A stretch of 64,000 nucleotides of DNA, from the NCBI GenBank assembly GCA_025359915.1, contig JANYDE010000039.1, forward strand, positions 1 to 64,000, written 5' to 3'. The notes under the pieces were generated by a model, which was not told where the DNA came from, searched no databases, and worked only from the letters and a program-made list of their open reading frames with translations. Of the stretch, positions 25,549 through 34,284 are shown piece after piece. The DNA is from Chamaesiphon sp. 336R_metabinner_41. GTDB taxonomy: Bacteria > Cyanobacteriota > Cyanobacteriia > Cyanobacteriales > Chamaesiphonaceae. A program made the translations under genes and the position numbers. Numbering within the stretch: position 1 is the first letter of the stretch; every line of letters starts with the position of its first letter.

Positions 25549-26157
25549 CTATTCATCGCTTTTCCAGCGATTCAGGGGAACACAATCGATGTCGAGTCGA
25601 TCGAATGCTCTAGCGATGACAAAATCGACGAGATCCTCGATCGATTGGGGTTTATGATACCATGCGGGGATAGCGGGAACGATCGCGGCTCCAGCCTCTG
25701 CTAGGGTAGTTAGATTGCGTAAATGAATCAGACTAAAAGGCGTTTCACGCGGAACTATTACTAGTTTACGTCCTTCTTTGAGTTGAACATCGGCGGCGCG
25801 CTCAAGTAAATCACCACTCAATCCAGCGGCTAATTTGCCGACGGTACTCATGCTACAGGGAATAATTAACATCCCTTGAGCGCGGAAGGAGCCGCTGGCG
25901 ATATTTGCACCGACATCTCCCCAGCGATGACACCGGAGTTTACCTGCGGTAGGTACGCCAGATTGTTCGCGCCAGAAGGTTTCTTGTTCATCTGGCTCGC
26001 TGGGTAGTCTAATTTGGTCTTCAGCTTGAAATACCATATAAGTAGATCGAGATGCGACTAGTTCGATTTGATAGTCGGCTTCGAGTAAATATTTGATGGA
26101 GCGAATGGCGTAGATTAAGCCGGATGCTCCGGTGATTCCGAGGATGAGGGGTTTCAT
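25549..26157 (-). CDS. ubiX: Flavin prenyltransferase UbiX
   Basis: The 202-residue protein starts MKPLILGITGASGLIYAIRS and contains PCSMSTVGKLAAGLSGDLLE and the VPRETPFSLIHLRNL motif of UbiX/Pad1. The enzyme joins dimethylallyl phosphate to FMN to make prenylated FMN, the cofactor of UbiD-type decarboxylases. In cyanobacteria this supports plastoquinone-related or other aromatic acid decarboxylation. No ubiD gene is in the window. It starts at ATG 26157; a terminator of the upstream RNase gene lies 170 bases away. Confidence 0.93.
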   Translation of the reverse strand: MKPLILGITGASGLIYAIRSIKYLLEADYQIELVASRSTYMVFQAEDQIRLPSEPDEQETFWREQSGVPTAGKLRCHRWGDVGANIASGSFRAQGMLIIPCSMSTVGKLAAGLSGDLLERAADVQLKEGRKLVIVPRETPFSLIHLRNLTTLAEAGAAIVPAIPAWYHKPQSIEDLVDFVIARAFDRLDIDCVPLNRWKSDE

Positions 26158-26328
26158 TGATAATTGATAATTAACGAGGTTGCGTACTTTCCACTATATA
26201 GATCTCGGAAAATTTCAGACACCCAAATCAGTTGCTCCGCTGGAGAATTTCTATGGCATCGATAACGAGATAATGCGGGTTTCAAGAGTTTCGTTTTTAA
26301 AAACTAGTATTCACATTTTCTCAATAAT

Positions 26329-26362
26329 ATATCCCCGACTTCTCCAAAGAAGTCGGGGATAT
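26329..26362 (-). terminator. Hairpin terminator of the RNase R-like gene
   Basis: ATATCCCCGACTTCT and AGAAGTCGGGGATAT form a perfect 15-bp stem with a 4-base loop just beyond the RNB gene stop. The related GACTT..AAGTC hairpin after 54420 shares the CCCGACTT arm. Confidence 0.85.
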
Positions 26363-26396
26363 TTACTAGCTTTAGATTAACCTGGCGTTGATTTTT

Positions 26397-28712
26397 CTAT
26401 TCATCATCGTTTACAGGTACAAATTCTTCTACCTCTGTTGGTAAAACTTCGGCGGCTGCGGCGGCTTCAGCTTCGGCGGCTTCGGAGAGCATACTGGTGA
26501 CGGTGACGAGATCGATTTGCTGACGATAGTAGTCTACACTCTTGACTTGGACTTCGACTCGATCGCCCAAACGATAGGAAGTGCGATTTTTACGCCCAAC
26601 TAGACAAGCATAGCGGGGGCGGAATTCGTACCAGTCATCTTTGAGCGAGCTGACATGGACTAATCCTTCTACGAGAGAATCTTCGATTTCGACGAAGAAA
26701 CCGTAGGATTGTACGCCTGTAATTAAGCCTTGGAACAGTTCGCCAGTGCGAGCTTTCATCTTCTCGGCTTTTTGTAGCCCTGCAAGGTCATTTTCGGCAT
26801 CTTGAGCGATCTTTGTTCGATCGTTTAAATGAGCGATCGATCCGGCAATTTGAGCTTCTAGATCCTGTTGAACTGTTGGAGTGAGGACATTCCAGGTAAT
26901 CTGTCCATGACAGCTACTGCTACCTAAGTTTACCACTTCTTTGGCGCGGGTAGTTTTGCGATCGCGTCCACTGGCAAATACCTCATGCAGCACCCGTTGG
27001 ACTAAAATATCAGGATAGCGGCGGAGTGGTGAGACACAGTGAGTATAGCCATTCTCGATCGCTAGTCCGAAATGAGTGCCAGGTTTGCTACTATAAACGG
27101 TAGTTTTGAGGAGGGATTTGAATAGGTAATTGAGTACCTGGGGAACTGGTGATGCAGCAAATTGGAGGCTCAGACGTTGTAAATCTGCAACGCTAATTTC
27201 GGTTTCAACTTCGCCCTCAAAAGTCAATCCGAGATTAATTGCGAGCTTAATGGTGTCGTTGACTTCCACCAATCCGGGATGGTGTTGAACAGCATAAATT
27301 CCTGGCACCTGTAAGGCTTGCAAATGAACGGCTACAGCATAATTTGCCATTACCATAACATCTGTGAGTAAGGATTGCGGATCGTCCAAGAAAATTACAC
27401 CCAATCTTCCTTCATCAGCAAACGGTGCTTGCTTCTGAATCAAATCTATTTCCAGACCGCCTCTAGATTGCCGTTGCGCTCTGAAAGCAGGGGCGATCGT
27501 GCCCCAGATCGGTTTGATGATTTCGATCGCTCTAGCGTCAATTTCGACGGGTTCGTCTGCTAATACCGCCTGAATCTGACTAGGCTTAAGCAACCAATCT
27601 AATTTAATCCGACTCGGCTGAATATTAAATTCAATTAGCTCACCCAGATTATTCAGCGACAGAAACACCGAAATCGCCAGTCGCTCGACATCAGGGCTAA
27701 ATCCACAAGCCTCATGCACCGCCGCAGGTAATAACGGAATTAGATTCTCACCTAAATATACCGCTGTACCGCGTTTTCTCGCATCCCGATCGATCCTGTC
27801 ATCAGTATTAATATAACTAGCAACATCAGCGATATGAACGCCCAACCGCCAGATTTCCCCATCAAGATTTTCGATGGTGATAGCACTATCAGTTGCGCCA
27901 ATCTCATCACTGACGGCAATTGTCGGTAACTGCGTCAAATCGATCCGTTTATCAGCAATCAGATCCTTCAATCCCTTGGTAATCTTTGCCGCCGCCGCTG
28001 CTACCGCAGGGCTAAACGTTTGGTGTAGATCGTGCTTACAGGTGACAATATCAATATCAGCCGCAGACTCCGCCGTAGTTCCCAATACCCTCGCAACTGT
28101 ACCCGTCGGTAAATCTTGACCGATCGCATGACGCAATACATCAACATGCACCAACTGATCGAGAATATCATCTAAATTAGCATGTTCCGCTCCATCAGTC
28201 CCAGGGATAGAACCATTTGTTTTGACATCCAATTCAAATAATAGTCGATCATCCAAAGGTATGGCTCGATAGTCGCCAGTTTCTAGCCGTTTCACCCTAG
28301 CCAAAACCGAAGGATTCGCCCGCTCCAAAATCAGCTTCACCGCCCCTTCAGGACTCCGCCGCCGAGTCCCCTCCTTAATCACCTGAATCAACACTCGATC
28401 GCCATTCCAGGCATTGCTGAGATGACTTTCGCGGATATAAATATCGTCCGCGACCTCCTCATCCTGAATCGCAAAACAAAACCCCTTGCTCGAACACCGG
28501 AGTTTCGCCTCAACAATCTGATCAGTCAGCTCGCGCCGAAACTTTCCCTTTTCCTTAGCAATGATGCCGATTTTTTCCAGTAAATCTAAAGCTAGATCCA
28601 ATTGCTCGACACTCGATGGAGTTTCGCAACCTAACTTCTTTTCCAGTATTTTCGGAGTAACTAATTTCTCATAGCTAACATGCGATAGCAACGTGGCGAT
28701 TGAGAATTCCAT
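26397..28712 (-). CDS. rnr: RNB-domain exoribonuclease (RNase II/R family)
   Basis: I place the start at ATG 28712 (MEFSIATLLSHVSYEKLVTP), preceded by GGAGG, giving about 771 residues. Upstream in-frame codons to 28748 overlap this ribosome site. Domains in order: an N-terminal winged-helix/cold-shock-like region, the RNB catalytic domain (ISDEIGATDSAITIENLDGE analogue, GVHIADVASYI, DRDARKRGTAVYL) and a C-terminal S1 domain (LFQGLITGVQSYGFFVEIED). The acidic Asp cluster for Mg2+ is present. The enzyme degrades RNA 3' to 5'. The Glu/Ala-rich C-terminal tail (EAAEAEAAAAAEVLP) is low complexity. RNase II versus R cannot be settled by eye. Confidence 0.92.
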   Translation of the reverse strand: MEFSIATLLSHVSYEKLVTPKILEKKLGCETPSSVEQLDLALDLLEKIGIIAKEKGKFRRELTDQIVEAKLRCSSKGFCFAIQDEEVADDIYIRESHLSNAWNGDRVLIQVIKEGTRRRSPEGAVKLILERANPSVLARVKRLETGDYRAIPLDDRLLFELDVKTNGSIPGTDGAEHANLDDILDQLVHVDVLRHAIGQDLPTGTVARVLGTTAESAADIDIVTCKHDLHQTFSPAVAAAAAKITKGLKDLIADKRIDLTQLPTIAVSDEIGATDSAITIENLDGEIWRLGVHIADVASYINTDDRIDRDARKRGTAVYLGENLIPLLPAAVHEACGFSPDVERLAISVFLSLNNLGELIEFNIQPSRIKLDWLLKPSQIQAVLADEPVEIDARAIEIIKPIWGTIAPAFRAQRQSRGGLEIDLIQKQAPFADEGRLGVIFLDDPQSLLTDVMVMANYAVAVHLQALQVPGIYAVQHHPGLVEVNDTIKLAINLGLTFEGEVETEISVADLQRLSLQFAASPVPQVLNYLFKSLLKTTVYSSKPGTHFGLAIENGYTHCVSPLRRYPDILVQRVLHEVFASGRDRKTTRAKEVVNLGSSSCHGQITWNVLTPTVQQDLEAQIAGSIAHLNDRTKIAQDAENDLAGLQKAEKMKARTGELFQGLITGVQSYGFFVEIEDSLVEGLVHVSSLKDDWYEFRPRYACLVGRKNRTSYRLGDRVEVQVKSVDYYRQQIDLVTVTSMLSEAAEAEAAAAAEVLPTEVEEFVPVNDDE

Positions 28713-29037
28713 ATAGTTTGATTTACCTCCACCCAAGAACATATTCATTTATTAAGTTTGTAATATTGCTAACTTACGACACATGATGCAAGGGTAACTA
28801 CCTCACAATTTTAGCTAGACAGTTGGAAAACCCCAGACCATACCGCCTCGATTCGCGCGTGGATGAGAGACGAGTGAGACGAAGGTGCGATTCTTTTATA
28901 ATCTCACAAACGCAGTTCCGAGCAGTAAACGGGTGGATGACGAGGCAAACGAAAGTGCAACAATTCTGGTAAAGTACTCATATCTTGGATCAAAGAATAA
29001 CAATCTGGGTCTAAGTCAAAAAAAATTCATGTGACAA
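28713..29037. other. Intergenic region with an imperfect direct repeat
   Basis: GTGGATGAGAGACGAG..GACGAAGGTGCGATTC (from about 28859) is echoed by GTGGATGACGAGGCAAACGA..AGTGCAACAATTC (from about 28932). I see no gene. The region probably contains the promoter of the RNase gene on the minus strand. Confidence 0.35.
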
Positions 29038-29259
29038 GTGGGGCTGGACGTGTTCCTCACTATAAAACGCCGTAGAGGGAAACGAAATGTGAGTACCTTG
29101 AAGGAAGTTCTAGATATCCTTGACCGGACTCTGAAGCCCAAACCAGATCCGAAGGGTTTGTGTGGGAGCGTCACCAACAATAAAGTGTTCGGACAGATGA
29201 GCTGGCTATGCTTTGCTGATGGCGGTGGTTGCTACGCCAACGACTGCACAATTGTCTGA
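29038..29259 (+). CDS. Unrecognised small ORF with Cys-rich C-terminus
   Basis: A 73-codon ORF starts at GTG 29038 immediately after a stop; GTG 29089 is an alternative. The first 40 residues are charged and helix-like (VSTLKEVLDILDRTLKPKPD). The last 35 are rich in Gly, Asn and Cys (LCGSV.., WLCFADGGGCYANDCTIV, four Cys). The codon choices lack the GATCGA motifs typical of neighbours. The leader-plus-Cys-rich-tail shape recalls ribosomal peptide precursors, but no maturation or export gene is nearby, so I do not call it one. It may be a stray fragment. Confidence 0.3.
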   Translation: MGLDVFLTIKRRRGKRNVSTLKEVLDILDRTLKPKPDPKGLCGSVTNNKVFGQMSWLCFADGGGCYANDCTIV

Positions 29260-29497
29260 AATAGCGATCTACGAAGTTCGTCGCTATACAAATTAGAGTG
29301 ACTACAGTACTAGATCCCTACCTCTATAATATTACCCGTGAATGTCACCTCGGATACCATTTTGGGAAATTTAGGGGAAAGGGGAAAGGGTAAAGGGTAA
29401 GGGGTAAAAGTCAATCTCGGTTTCCCAGTCCCAATATCGATCGTTATGGTAACAAGCACTATAATAAAAGCCTAATCCCTAACATCTAAAGCCTAGA

Positions 29498-30082
29498 ATG
29501 CAAATTGCCTTATTTGGGACTAGTGCAGATCCACCGACTATCGCTCACCAGGAAATTATTAGTTGGCTAGCATCACAATTCGACGGTGTAGCAGTCTGGG
29601 CGGCAGATAATCCATTTAAGACACATGGAGCATCCTTAGAACAGCGATCGCAAATGCTAGAGTTATTGATCTCAGAGATCGATTCATCGACGAGCAAACA
29701 TGCTCAAGTATATCGCGAACTAAGTAGTCAGCGGACATTAGAAACGTTGATAACTGCTCGATCGATCTGGCGTGGTAGTGACTTTATGCTGACGATTGGT
29801 GCGGACTTAATTACTCAATTGCCAGAATGGTATCGAGTCGGCGAGTTATTAACTCAAGTTAAATTATTAATCGTACCGCGTATAGGTAGTCAGATCGCCG
29901 CCAGTGGTTTACAGATTCTAACAGATCTAGGGGCACAAATTGCGATCGCCCCATTAGCTACACCAGCTATTTCATCTACCGTAATTCGGAATAGTCATTC
30001 GATGGTTGGTTTAACACCGAGAGTGGCTGCATATATTCGACAATATCAATTATACGCGATCGCCGATGATACCCTCGATTGA
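29498..30082 (+). CDS. nadD: Nicotinate-nucleotide adenylyltransferase
   Basis: This 194-residue nucleotidyltransferase has the N-terminal FGTSADPPTIAHQEI motif (the GxxxDPxHxGH position, in its cyanobacterial GTSADPPT form) and the C-terminal ISSTVIRN motif. It adenylates nicotinate mononucleotide in NAD synthesis. It starts at ATG 29498. Its 3' end overlaps the start of the nudix regulator by 17 bases, so the two are translationally coupled. nadE follows, making a compact NAD operon. Confidence 0.93.
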   Translation: MQIALFGTSADPPTIAHQEIISWLASQFDGVAVWAADNPFKTHGASLEQRSQMLELLISEIDSSTSKHAQVYRELSSQRTLETLITARSIWRGSDFMLTIGADLITQLPEWYRVGELLTQVKLLIVPRIGSQIAASGLQILTDLGAQIAIAPLATPAISSTVIRNSHSMVGLTPRVAAYIRQYQLYAIADDTLD

Positions 30083-30800
30083 GCCAAACTCAAATAAACC
30101 AATCCTCGCTGATTTTAAAGTCGGGGTTGATAATGTCATTCTATCGATCGATACTCATCAAAATCGACTACTAATTTTATTGGTAATGCGGCAAGAAGAA
30201 CCATATTTAGGACAATGGTGTTTACCAGGTACTCTAGTGAGAAATGGTGAAACATTAGAAGCTGCTGCCGATCGAATCTTAGCCGAAAAAATCCAGGTAG
30301 ATAACTTATACTTAGAACAATTATATACCTTTGGCGGGCCAAATCGAGATCCGCGTGAAGCAGCCGATAGTTATAACGTTCGATATTTATCCGTCAGTTA
30401 CTTCGCCCTAGTTCGATATCAATCAGCCGAATTAATCGCCACCGGAATTGGACAAATAGATTGGTATCCAATTAATGAATTACCCGAACTCGCCTTCGAT
30501 CATCGTCAAATTATTGAGTATGGACAACAACGACTCAAAAGCAAATTAGAATATAGTCCGATCGCTTTTGATATTCTGCCAGAACTATTTACACTCAGTG
30601 ATATTTATCAATTGTACAGCACAGTTTTAGGTGAAACATTTTCCGACTATTCCAACTTTCGGAATCGGTTAATCAAACTAAAATTTCTCGAAGATACAGG
30701 TGTTAAAACATCTCGTGGAAGCGGTCGCCCAGCCTGTTTGTATCGATTCGATTCGGTGGCATTTGCACCGTTAAAAGACAAACCATTATTGTTTGTATAG
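30066..30800 (+). CDS. nrtR: Nudix-domain transcriptional regulator, NrtR type
   Basis: The 244-residue protein joins an N-terminal Nudix domain (about 1-150) to a C-terminal winged-helix domain (YSPIAFDILPELFTLSDIYQ, SNFRNRLIKLKFLEDTGVK). This is the architecture of NrtR, a repressor of NAD genes that senses ADP-ribose. The Nudix box is degenerate: where GX5EX7REUXEE is expected it reads T-LVRNG-E-TLEAAAD-RILAEK, so the catalytic Glu pair is lost and hydrolysis is unlikely. That fits a sensor rather than an enzyme. Position between nadD and nadE strongly supports local control of NAD synthesis. Confidence 0.85.
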   Translation: MIPSIEPNSNKPILADFKVGVDNVILSIDTHQNRLLILLVMRQEEPYLGQWCLPGTLVRNGETLEAAADRILAEKIQVDNLYLEQLYTFGGPNRDPREAADSYNVRYLSVSYFALVRYQSAELIATGIGQIDWYPINELPELAFDHRQIIEYGQQRLKSKLEYSPIAFDILPELFTLSDIYQLYSTVLGETFSDYSNFRNRLIKLKFLEDTGVKTSRGSGRPACLYRFDSVAFAPLKDKPLLFV

Positions 30801-30940
30801 GAAAACATTTGATATTGATTGGTGGGGTTGGGCGGGTTGGAATTAATTTTCTGGTGCAATCGTTAGTAGTCGCATAAACCCGCCCCTACAGATCCTTCCT
30901 CTGCGTCCTCTGCGCCTCTGCGGTTAAATTAAAAAATAAC

Positions 30941-32596
30941 ATGAAAATAGCACTAGCCCAACTAAACCCCACCATCGGCGACCTAAAAAACAACGCCCAA
31001 CAAATTCTAGAAACAGCAAAAAACGTATCCACAAAAGAAGTAACTCTATTACTCACCCCAGAACTTTCACTCTGTGGATATCCACCTAGAGACTTATTAT
31101 TAAATACTCACTTCATCGCCGAGATGGAGCAAACACTAAACCAACTAGCCAGAGACTTACCACCGGATTTATATGCCTTAATTGGACTAGCTACCCCCAA
31201 CTCCAACTTTACAGTCACAGGCGGTAAATCATTATTTAACAGCATCGCCTTACTAACCGCTGGAAAGGTACAGAATATCTTCCATAAGCGACTCTTACCG
31301 ACTTATGATGTGTTTGATGAAAATCGTTATTTTGGATCGGGTACTGAGGCAAATCACTTCACCATCGATGGAATTAAGATCGGCTTAACAATCTGTGAAG
31401 ATCTGTGGAATGATGAAGACTTTTGGGGGAAGCGGAGTTATCTAGTAAATCCGATCGAGGAATTAGCCCAACAGCAGATCGATCTATCAATTAATCTATC
31501 AGCATCACCCTATAGTCTCGGCAAACAACAGGTGCGGGAAGCGATGTTAAAACACACCGCAATTAAATACGATCGAGCCTTATTATATGTCAATCAAGTG
31601 GGCGCAAATGATGACCTAATCTTTGATGGCTGTAGCTTGGGATTCGATCGATCTGGCGAAGTAGTCTGTCGGGGGGTGTCATTCGATCGAGACTTAATTA
31701 TCGTCGAATTTGACGAAGCTAGTCAAGATTTAAAGCCAGGGAAAATCACACCTCAAAATGATAGTACCGATGCCGAAGTTTGGCAAGCATTAGTATTAGG
31801 TGTGCGCGACTATATGGGCAAATGTGGTTTCCAAAAAGTAATTCTCGGCTTGAGTGGCGGCATCGATTCCGCGCTAGTCGCCGCCATCGCCGCCGCCGCC
31901 ATCGGTGCGGATAAAGTATTAGGTGTATTAATGCCTTCCCCCTATAGCTCCGAGCATTCTATTAGCGATGCGATCGAGTTAGCTGCTAATCTAGGAATTA
32001 ACACCGAAACTATCCCCATTGGTGATTTAATGCAGGGATTCGATCGCACCCTCAATCCATTATTTATCGGTACAGAATTTGGACTAGCCGAAGAGAATAT
32101 CCAATCCAGAATTCGCGGAAACCTATTGATGGCAATCTCCAATAAATTCGGTCATTTACTCCTCTCCACCGGAAATAAATCCGAAATGGCGGTAGGATAT
32201 TGCACCCTCTATGGTGATATGAATGGTGGTTTAGCCGTCATTGCCGATGTCCCCAAAATGCGCGTCTTTTCGATCTGCAAATGGCTGAATCGAGAGCGCG
32301 AAATTATCCCCCCCAACATCATCACCAAACCCCCTAGCGCAGAGCTAAAACCAGGACAGGTAGACCAAGACTCTTTACCTCCTTATGAGGTCTTAGATGC
32401 CATTCTAGAAGCAATTGTGTGTGAACATCAATCTCTAGAACAATTAATCGATCGAGGCTACGATTCACAAGTAGTAGAAAAGATCATTAAACTTGTCAAA
32501 CGTGCCGAATTCAAACGTCGCCAAGCACCGCCAGGATTGAAAATAACCGATCGAGCTTTTGGCACAGGCTGGAGAATGCCGATTGCTGCTAAATAA
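30941..32596 (+). CDS. nadE: Glutamine-dependent NAD+ synthetase
   Basis: The 551-residue protein fuses an N-terminal nitrilase-type amidase domain (catalytic Glu41 in TPELSLCGYPPRD, Lys116 in FHKRLLP, Cys152 in LTICEDLW) to a C-terminal ATP pyrophosphatase domain (P-loop LGLSGGIDSALVAAI, later STGNKSEMAVGY). It amidates deamido-NAD with ammonia released from glutamine. Start at ATG 30941. About 140 bases with a heptamer repeat (CCTCTGCG) separate it from nrtR, so it may have its own promoter. Confidence 0.96.
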   Translation: MKIALAQLNPTIGDLKNNAQQILETAKNVSTKEVTLLLTPELSLCGYPPRDLLLNTHFIAEMEQTLNQLARDLPPDLYALIGLATPNSNFTVTGGKSLFNSIALLTAGKVQNIFHKRLLPTYDVFDENRYFGSGTEANHFTIDGIKIGLTICEDLWNDEDFWGKRSYLVNPIEELAQQQIDLSINLSASPYSLGKQQVREAMLKHTAIKYDRALLYVNQVGANDDLIFDGCSLGFDRSGEVVCRGVSFDRDLIIVEFDEASQDLKPGKITPQNDSTDAEVWQALVLGVRDYMGKCGFQKVILGLSGGIDSALVAAIAAAAIGADKVLGVLMPSPYSSEHSISDAIELAANLGINTETIPIGDLMQGFDRTLNPLFIGTEFGLAEENIQSRIRGNLLMAISNKFGHLLLSTGNKSEMAVGYCTLYGDMNGGLAVIADVPKMRVFSICKWLNREREIIPPNIITKPPSAELKPGQVDQDSLPPYEVLDAILEAIVCEHQSLEQLIDRGYDSQVVEKIIKLVKRAEFKRRQAPPGLKITDRAFGTGWRMPIAAK

Positions 32597-32932
32597 GTTT
32601 CCTAGCTAGATCCAGACGATTTAGAGACACCCACAAAATAAATGATCCATCACATTAACCTGTAGGGGTGCCCTTCATGGGTACCCTGGATCCACGGTTA
32701 GTACTAATATTTTCATACTAGTGCAAGATGTTAGTAAATATGCATCTAAATCTATGCGCCGCGATACAATTTTTTATCAGTTATTCGGACAATCGTCAGA
32801 TTGAATGTTAATCGAGTAGAATCTCTCGCAGAGGATTTGTTGGACTTTCAGCAAATGAGCAATTTGACTAATTGGTTAGAAAGAAATGGCTAGTTTTAAA
32901 GGGCTGGCAATGCTCACCCTGTTTTATGGATG
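32597..32932. other. Intergenic region with a TTAACCTGTAGGGGTGCCC repeat
   Basis: At about 32656-32697 the sequence TTAACCTGTAGGGGTGCCC, with GGGTACCCTGGATCCA downstream, belongs to a family also found at 34004, 36947-37045 (inverted), 38464-38495 and 61075-61125. The rest is AT-rich with no gene that I can see. Confidence 0.5.
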
Positions 32933-33973
32933 TTAAAGCTGGGATATAAATTGTTTGACGATCGAACAAACACCAAATAAAGCACCATCTTCTGTCTCCG
33001 TTCTATCTACAAATCCCCGTCTAACCAAAGAAACGATCGAATTACCCACATCCGCAGGTGACAGGCTCAAAGATTCGATCGATCGAGCAATAGTTGCAGG
33101 TATATTCTCACTAGCTAAGAATTTAATAACTGCTTGTTCTGATCCTGACAATCTCCTAAATTGATGATCTAACAGCGATTTGATATCTTCAGTCAGGAAG
33201 AGTTCTTCATACTTACAGAACTCAGCAACCTTACCACTAAACAACTTATTAATCGCGATCGATACCGACTCTAGATAAGCTGGATTGCCACCTAAATAAT
33301 CAATAGTATAATCCCATCGATCCTCATCACTCAAACCCTTCGCTCTAAATATTTCCATACCACCTTCACCCAGTCCATCTAGTGGCAAAGAGTGAATTGA
33401 GCTATTCTTGCCAAGCATTACAGCAAACTCACTCGGTTCTTCACGACTCAGCAGCAATATGCAGCTTTGATGATTTGTATCCCAAATTCTTCTAAACAAT
33501 TCCCGATACTCTCGATATTCCTCAGTATAATTACCAGCTAATTCACCACTACAAAAGAGTCGATCAACATCATCTAAGATGATCAAACAGCGATGTTCTC
33601 GAAAATGTTCGAGCAGTAGGGATAATCTCGCTTCTAAATCTAATGGTGGTTCGGGTAATGCTTTGATATTGAGTGATGCGATTAGGTTTCGATCGATAAA
33701 TTCAATCACAGATCGCTGACAGCCTAAACTCTGCCAAACTATCTCTTCAAATTCATCTTTAATATCTTCTAATAATTGTCTAGCTAGAGCAGTTTTACCA
33801 ATACCAGCAGTACCAGAGATTAGGATCGATCTAGATTTCTCTGTAAGTATCCATTCGTTGAGTGAATCTAGTTCTTGAGTTCGATCGTAAATAGGTACCA
33901 GGGCTAGAATGGCTTTTAAATACTGTGGAGTCTCTACTCTATCTACTTTTTGATATTATAAAATATCAGCCAT
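32933..33973 (-). pseudogene. NB-ARC-type NTPase gene inactivated by a nonsense codon at position 6
   Basis: On the minus strand an ATG at 33973, with an AGGA ribosome site, begins MADIL, then TAA at 33958-33956. The same frame continues without interruption to the stop at 32933. It reads YQKVDRVETPQYLKAILALV, the Walker A P-loop GTAGIGKT (33791-33813), Walker B LIILDDVDRL, a sensor segment CILLLSREEPSEF, and a winged-helix tail (HQFRRLSGSEQAVIKFLASE). CAA to TAA would explain the stop. The only downstream start (GTG 33709) lies after the P-loop. The protein would have been a compact 346-residue STAND NTPase with no effector or repeat domain, related to 57643-59334. Confidence 0.8.
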
Positions 33974-34003
33974 CGCAATCCTATTTGATTTCCTCGCAGT
34001 AAC

Positions 34004-34117
34004 GTTAACCTGTAGGGGCGGTGCTGTCTTGTCGTTTTTTCATTCTGGGGTTCTCCCCGTTGGCGGAGCCTCTCCCTTAGGAGATATAAAAACGCCGCTT
34101 CATGCCCGCCCTCTAGG
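34004..34117. repeat. Compound dispersed repeat
   Basis: It contains TTAACCTGTAGGGGCGGTGC, then TGTCTTGTCG, an inner GTTGGCGGAGCCTCTCC hairpin at 34051-34085, and a tail CATGCCCGCCCTCTAGGG. The first part matches in reverse to 61075-61125 and, in part, to the insert inside the CCA-adding enzyme gene. Confidence 0.6.
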
Positions 34118-34284
34118 GATTTAGCTTCTCATTTAGGATCGCTATGTCCATTTCATAATGATAGCTTACTTCTCTTTTTCCTTTTTCCTTCAACCCATTT
34201 AAAGAACTTTATATCGATATTTTCAAATCTTTCTCTACGTTAAGATTCCCAAAAGAAATAAATAATCTAAATTGTCTTAAATAT

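Noticed and set aside
26180..26380. 66-codon ORF between ubiX and the RNB gene
   Set aside because: It overlaps the terminator hairpin and shows no domain.
34004..34117. Possible CRISPR-like repetition
   Set aside because: The repeats are dispersed and palindromic with no regular spacers. No cas gene occurs in the window.
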